Assembly: GCF_040054535.1 (NCBI RefSeq)
Contig: NC_090795.1
Location: 979,501-1,043,500, forward strand
From: Antennarius striatus
Taxonomy: Eukaryota > Chordata > Actinopteri > Lophiiformes > Antennariidae
Direction: 5' to 3'
DNA length: 64,000 nucleotides
This document shows, piece after piece, positions 51,708 to 64,000 of the stretch (positions within the stretch are counted from its first letter, which is position 1; every line of letters begins with the position of its first letter). Made by a program: the position numbers and the translations under genes. The notes under the pieces are model-generated. The model was not told where the DNA came from, searched no databases, and saw only the letters and a program-made list of their open reading frames with translations.

Positions 51708-53576
51708 CATCATCGTCAGCAGCAGCATCGTAGACATTCACTGTTTACATGTATGGCAACACAGAAGGAACAGAACACACAAAACAAAAACACACAAACA
51801 AGACAATTTAAAAACGTATTCTTGTTTCTAGTCCTCATCGTTAGCGACGCCGCGTTTTACCGTAAACGATGAAGCCAACTGGACTCGTCGCCGCCAGTTT
51901 CCGTGGCGACAGACGGACGCCACGGTTTGGTCCCGGTTGAAAGAGAAACAAACGAGAGTAAAAAAGAGAATATGACTGGTGACCTTTGACCTTTGCATTG
52001 AATTTTTTTTTTTTTTGTCACGACAATCATTTCCTGGTTAGCTTAGCTTAGCTGCAAGCTAACTGGTTCCAGACTGATGATGTCAACATTTAGGTAAGAT
52101 TAATAAATACTTGACAGTTTCACCTGTTTACTGAATAAACATCTTGTTTATTATTTACTGTTTTTTGTGGGACTATTTTTTGCGGTGGATGAATCCAGAT
52201 GATTCAGTAGCTTATCAGACGTTAGCTTATTATTTTTTTTAAAAAAAGGTCGTGTGCGAATCGACTGATTTAAACAGCTCCAGGTCAACTGGAGGGTAGC
52301 AATGCTGACAGAGGTCAAAAGGTCAAACCGGTGCGTCGCTTACTTCCTGGTAAGACACAACGAGAATGAAAATATGAAACAATCAGTAAAAAATAAAAAA
52401 AAATCCCAAATAAAAAACAGAATTCATGCGTTATGTCATGTGACCGTTCACATTTGATCACACACACACACACACTCACACACACACACACACTCACACA
52501 CACACACACACGCTCTCACACACACCGACCTGAACGCATCAGCGATGCATTCGAGGTCTTGCACCTTTTGAATGTGTTTTCCCATCTTGGGCAACTTGCA
52601 AATTGACACATTTAGGACAGCCAATAGGCTTTGAGCACCCTCATATAAGCTCCACCCACTAGTCGTTGGCCCCACCCCAGTTGTCGCCACGTCACCTCGA
52701 GTCCCCTCCCCCCCTGACCCCTGTAGATCTGGTTACCTGAGAAGTTTTATTTCTGAACCAACCAAAATGCTGTGGTTGAGCGCAGTCAGCCAATCAAATC
52801 TCTGCATGCAAGACGTTTTACTTCCTGGTTCCTGAACAGCAAAATCCTCTCAGATTTCTTTGTCTTTAAATTATAATAGTAAAAAAAAAAAAATTTTAAA
52901 AAAGGAGCCAAAGAGAGAGAGAAAGGAAACCCTAACGTTTAACTCCGTCCAGTCACTTCTGACCTTTCTGACCTCACTTCCTGTTTCCTCTATTTTTTTT
53001 GGATACAACCCGTTGGATCCGAAGGTATGTCGCTTTGTGAGCAAGTTAGAGGAGAGGAACCGAAAAGAAACGAGTCAGAGGAAAGGTAGAAAAAACAAAC
53101 AAACTAAAGGTAGTCCGTCGGTATTTGCTGAGTAACAGTCGTCGTGTTTTTGCAGCATCGCAGTAAAAAGAAACAACAAACAAAAACAAACAAACAAACA
53201 GTAGGTTGATGGTTGCTAGGTGACGCCGTCGGTAGAAAAAGTCCAGATGTGAAGAAAGGTGAAACGTAAAAGGAGGAAGTGGAGTGATGGAGGTGGTCGC
53301 TGAGGTAACCTGCAGATAGGAGAGCATTCACTGAGTCGGACCTGAATGCGTTTCTGTTAGACTGAGAAAAACTTTTGAGAAAAAACGAGGACATGTGCTG
53401 GTAATATTTGTCCCAGAGGACGAAGAAGAGAAAAAAGAGTAAAAGAAGAGTCCAGAGATCAAATAGCAGCTGCTTCATGTCGTATTTCTGGTTCAGGTTG
53501 TAAAATATTCCACTGAGAAAAAGATAAACGTGTGAATCTGCCTTTAAAAAAAGTGTTCTGACTTCCTCTGTTTTTT
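47461..53576 (-). other. acvr2b: Probable long 3'UTR of acvr2b
   Basis: No open frame or splice-framed exon is visible over 6 kb after the acvr2b stop. TTTATT at 47461-47466 gives AATAAA on the minus strand as a plausible end. Human ACVR2B also has an unusually long 3'UTR. The stretch holds short CA, CAT and A/T tracts, several GCTAAC-rich patches and a 52-bp duplication near 50820-50915. Intergenic DNA is the alternative. Confidence 0.45.
50819..50912. repeat. 52-bp tandem duplication
   Basis: CCACGTGTTGGCGGATGGAT and the following ACATCAGTGAGACCGGATCT occur twice in tandem with only a short indel between copies; recent and local. Confidence 0.85.
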
Positions 53577-60231
<6,655 letters not shown>

Positions 60232-60928
60232 CTGTGGCACAAACAGGAAACGGTCAGCAAGCGAGAGCTGGCCCCGCCCCCGCCCATCAGTCAGGAAGTT
60301 ATGGAGCCAAATGTGACCTTTGACCTCTGAGAACAGGAATAAGGTCACCACAGAAGAAGCAAAGCGGCATGATGTCGCCGTAAAAACCATGTGAAGCCCC
60401 AATGTGATCTGGATCCAAGATCTGATGGTGATGTCATCAGGTCGGGTTCAACCAATCACAGCAGACGTCGTCCAGAACGATAAAGGAAACCTTTTTTATT
60501 CATCAGAATAATGAGCTCAAACTGAATAACATGAATAAAAAAATAGATTTATCCCTTTAAATTCTAATAAATTCGTTATTGGATTCTGTGATTGTTTGAA
60601 GATAAAACAGCAAATATTTTTTTAAATCAAACCCGGTTTGACATAAAATCACAACACAAAGCAACTCAGATTGTTTTTCGTGAAGAAAAAAAAAACTACA
60701 TTCAGGAGAAGTGGAAGAAAAGAGGAAATATTGAAGAAGAAGAAGAAGAAGAAGAAGAAGAAAAATGAAACAAAAAAAGAAAAAAGTTGGAGGAGAGAAG
60801 TTGGAGAGAAAGAGACGGGATCTGGCAGCGAATCACGGCGACAGATGTTACAGCCAATCTGTGCTTTAACTGTCGCTAGGCAACCGGAAATGTGGAAGTA
60901 TTCACTCACCCCCCCCCTCGACCCCATC

Positions 60929-60983
<55 letters not shown>

Positions 60984-61620
60984 CTAACAGCACAGCTGCA
61001 GTGAACCATCCTGTCGGTGTAACAACTGCTGCTGGTGAACTCATCATAATCCGCTGTTGTTCCTGTCAGTGTTTAAATAAAGTTTGGATTGAAAAACACT
61101 CTGAAGGTTGTTGACATTTAAATTCTCAGGCTGGGATGTTATTTTTGAACTGTTTTGGTCATAATTCACACAGTTTGGGATAACTATTTTTAACTTCTTA
61201 AAAGACACCTCGACGCCGTCGCCGGGGAAACGAGGCCTGATCTTGATTGATTGATTGATTGATTGCTGGAGGTGGGTCACTCTGGTGGCGATTGACCAAT
61301 GACACGCGACCTCCTGGATCACGTTAGGCGTCCAGAACCCAGATGCTTGATGGTACTGGATGGTACCAGGCCTGGAAGGATATCGCTATGGTAACAGCAG
61401 TACGACCGCCAACGGGAATGGGAGGAGCTAATTCACCAGTTTTCTGTCATGTTTGAGTCGATTATGACCAGATGCATGATGGGAGATTGGAATGGGCAGC
61501 AACAAGTACCTGCAGGAGCGCTGGAGTACTACTGCAGTACCTCGTCTGAACCTCATCAGTATTCTGGAGGTCGACTTTGGTCACCATGGAGATATGTGAG
61601 CTAATGGGCCAGGCAGCTGT
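60232..61620. other. acvr2b intron 1 or upstream DNA, no gene seen
   Basis: Contains (CA)n at 60935-60980, (GATT)n near 61245-61265 and AAGAAG-rich DNA around 60730-60770. No exon could be supported on either strand. Confidence 0.6.

Positions 61621-61621
<1 letters not shown>

Positions 61622-61693
<72 letters not shown>
61622..61693. repeat. (TG)n microsatellite
   Basis: About 70 bp of pure TG. Confidence 0.97.
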
Positions 61694-61696
<3 letters not shown>

Positions 61697-62011
61697 GAGT
61701 TGACATTTAGTCCAACTTCTTTTTCAATTAAAAAGTTGAGCGACGGGTTACAGAAAGTTCAGGAGGAGACGAACGAGTCGAGGACGCCGCCGCTAAAACT
61801 GATTCTGCTCTCGTCGCTAATTAAAGGGACAGTACACCGATTCCACCCGGCGCACACAGAACGGTCCTGACAGTCTGGTGCGGCTGGAGTTTCCCCATCA
61901 GCCTCTACAGCTGCTACTGCTGCAACCAGAGCTCAGCAGCTCCACCGGTCCAGTTTGAAACAATGATACTGATCTGGATTCAGAGCCAGATCTAAACACA
62001 GAGACCAGATC

Positions 62012-62130
62012 CAGGTCACACCAGATCCAGGTCACACCAGATCCAGGTCACACCAGATCCAGGTCACACCAGATCCAGGTCACACCAGATCCAGGTCACA
62101 CCAGATCCAGGTCAAACCAGATCCAGCTCA
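62012..62130. repeat. 16-bp minisatellite CCAGATCCAGGTCACA, about 7 copies
   Basis: Near-identical tandem copies, the last ones diverged. Confidence 0.92.
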
Positions 62131-62162
62131 CACCAGATCTAGTTCAGACTAAGACCACACAA

Positions 62163-62650
62163 ACACTGCAGTATTATAGTATACACACTGCAGTATTATA
62201 GTATACACACTGCAGTATTATAGTATACACACTGCAGTATTATAGTATACACACTGCAGTATTATAGTATACACACTGCAATATTATAGTATACACACTG
62301 CAGTATTACAGTATACACACTGCAGTATTACAGTATACACACTGCAGTATTACAGTATACACACTGCAGTATTACAGTATACACACTGCAGTATTACAGT
62401 ATACACACTGCAGTATTATAGTATACACACTGCAGTATTATAGTATACACACTGCAGTATTATAGTATACACACTGCAATATTATAGTATACACACTGCA
62501 GTATTACAGTATACACACTGCAGTATTATAGTATACACACTGCAATATTATAGTATACACACTGCAGTATTACAGTATACACACTGCAGTATTATAGTAT
62601 ACACACTGCAATATTATAGTGTACACACTGCAGTATTACAGTATACACAC
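62163..62650. repeat. 22-bp minisatellite ACTGCAGTATTATAGTATACAC, about 22 copies
   Basis: Highly uniform array with two main variant sites (TATAG/TACAG and GCAGT/GCAAT) that alternate in blocks. Each unit carries the palindromes CTGCAG and GTATAC. Confidence 0.97.
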
Positions 62651-62655
62651 ACAGA

Positions 62656-62740
62656 AGCCATGGGAACTGGTCACACATAGATCTGAATCATTAATCTTCA
62701 CATGCAGGAGGTCTCACTCTGAGAGGAATCCACGGGACAG
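62656..62740. repeat. Direct repeat, copy A (partner at 63304-63387)
   Basis: AGCCATGGGAACTGGTCACA through GGAGGTCTCACTC to GAATCCACGGGACAG is repeated about 650 bp downstream with some drift in the middle. The two copies bracket the GGTATC repeat and other DNA. Confidence 0.88.
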
Positions 62741-62756
62741 TATCAGCAGCAGTACC

Positions 62757-62872
62757 AGCATCAGTAGTGGTATCAGTAGCGGTATCATTGGCGGTATCAG
62801 TAGCGGTATCATTAGCGGTATCAGTGGCGGTATCATTAGCGGTAGCGGTATCAGTAGCAGTACCGTCTGCCG
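62757..62872. repeat. GGTATCAGTAGC-type 12-bp repeat
   Basis: About nine copies with GGTATCATTAGC and GGTATCAGTGGC variants, between the two direct repeats. Confidence 0.88.
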
Positions 62873-63303
62873 ACAGGACAGATGCATGCTGGGAACAGAG
62901 GAATCATCAGGGCTCATCCTTCAGACTGAAACCGGTTCTGGTAGCAGCTGCAGGATTAGCATCAGACGCAGACAGAACGGGTTCATTCAGTCACATCTTC
63001 CAGCTGCAGACACACAACCCCATCACACACACACTAACACGTCTACCCCGCATGTGTGTGTGTGTGTGTGTGTGTGAACGTGTGTGAACGTGTGTGACCT
63101 CTGACCTTCATTGTTTCCACCATGATGTGGATTCGACCGGGTGAAATGCAAATCATGACTTTATCATGCAAAATGACCGCATACCAATTATTAGAAGTCT
63201 TTATTCGCTCAAGACACGAGGGTCAGGGGTCACACACACACACACGGCCCGACAGATGCCTGTGTGTGTGTGTCACTGAGATCACACAACAGATGAGATG
63301 CAA

Positions 63304-63387
63304 AGCCATGGGAACTGGTCACACATAGATCTGAACCAAGAACGGTCACAAACAGGAGGTCTCACTCAGAGACGAATCCACAGGACG
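63304..63387. repeat. Direct repeat, copy B (partner at 62656-62740)
   Basis: Second copy of the segment starting AGCCATGGGAACTGGTCACA. From here to 64000 I see no gene, although the acvr2b first exon might lie in this region or beyond it. Confidence 0.88.
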
Positions 63388-64000
63388 GTGGGAGAGAGAA
63401 CCGACACACACGGTCGGAACGTTTGGATCAAAGATACTTTCAGTGATTATTTTACGCTCCACTGGCTGATCCCGCCTATGGGGGGTTTGGGGGGGATGAC
63501 CCCGTCTCATATAGATGTTAGGACATATAAATCTATGAAGTGAACACGGTTCTAAAGGCCTTTGGACGCTCCTCGTCTCTCCTGGCGTTCGTCCAGCTGG
63601 ATCCCTAAACGGGCTTCCCCTCCTCCCCGAACCCCCCAACACACATAGCCTCTATTTATAGACGCTTAGTCGGCCTGAACGCCGCTCAGCTCCTCTCTGT
63701 GAAAACGATAAGTGCTCGTCTCGGACCGCGTCCCCTCCATCACGGCGCCGTCATGGCCGACAATAGAGCTGACCTCCAGGACGACCGGCCTCGCTGCATC
63801 CTGGTCGGTTTGATCTGTTTCAGCCGTCCTACAACGAGCTGGCGTCTCATCCGGGGTGTAGCCAGCTAAGAATATTAAGTCCTGGGACAGACGAGCCAAT
63901 GGGGAACAAGGATGACTCCCTCATCCTTTAAGACGTCCTGTTGTTTCCTCCTCAGACGCGTTCGGCGGTTCCGTCATGACCAGCAACCATCTGTCAGCCT

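Noticed and set aside
62163-62650. CRISPR-like array
   Set aside because: The 22-bp units are directly tandem with no unique spacers, in a vertebrate genome; it is a minisatellite.

Overview
The window looks like nuclear DNA of a compact-genome teleost fish, probably a percomorph. Genes are split by short GT-AG introns, many only 80-300 bp long. There are very many (CA)n/(TG)n tracts and a replication-type histone gene, and protein identities and gene order match vertebrates. I rebuilt the exon models by hand, checking splice sites and reading phase at every junction. For the four complete recognised split genes (xrcc2, actr3b, the bcl2-like gene and prkag2) and one unrecognised gene, the coding exons add up to whole codons.

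Layout, left to right: kmt2c 5' part (-, runs off the left edge); xrcc2 (-); an unrecognised four-exon gene encoding about ten charged repeats (-); histone H2A (+); a histone H3 remnant with its promoter elements still present (-); actr3b (-); a bcl2-like anti-apoptotic gene (+); prkag2 long form (+); acvr2b without its first exon (-, with a probable 3'UTR of about 6 kb). KMT2C, XRCC2, ACTR3B and PRKAG2 are also neighbours on human 7q36, so the first two thirds is a conserved vertebrate block. acvr2b and the bcl2-like gene are additions to it.

The genes do not form a single pathway. They cover chromatin (kmt2c, H2A), homologous recombination (xrcc2), actin branching (actr3b), apoptosis (bcl2-like), energy sensing (prkag2) and activin/myostatin signalling (acvr2b).

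The unusual material is of four kinds. First, repeats have expanded inside coding exons: a 42-bp minisatellite and a hexamer repeat in kmt2c, a 277-residue Asp-Gln/Glu-rich tail on prkag2, serine runs in xrcc2 and the bcl2-like gene, and the whole unrecognised gene. Second, at least 15 3' splice sites in five or six genes are preceded by (TG)n instead of an ordinary pyrimidine tract, and several 5' splice sites are followed by (AC)n. Third, the palindrome TGACGTCA occurs at least 21 times where about one is expected. Fourth, large minisatellite arrays fill introns and intergenic DNA, mainly at 30-37 kb and 56-63 kb.
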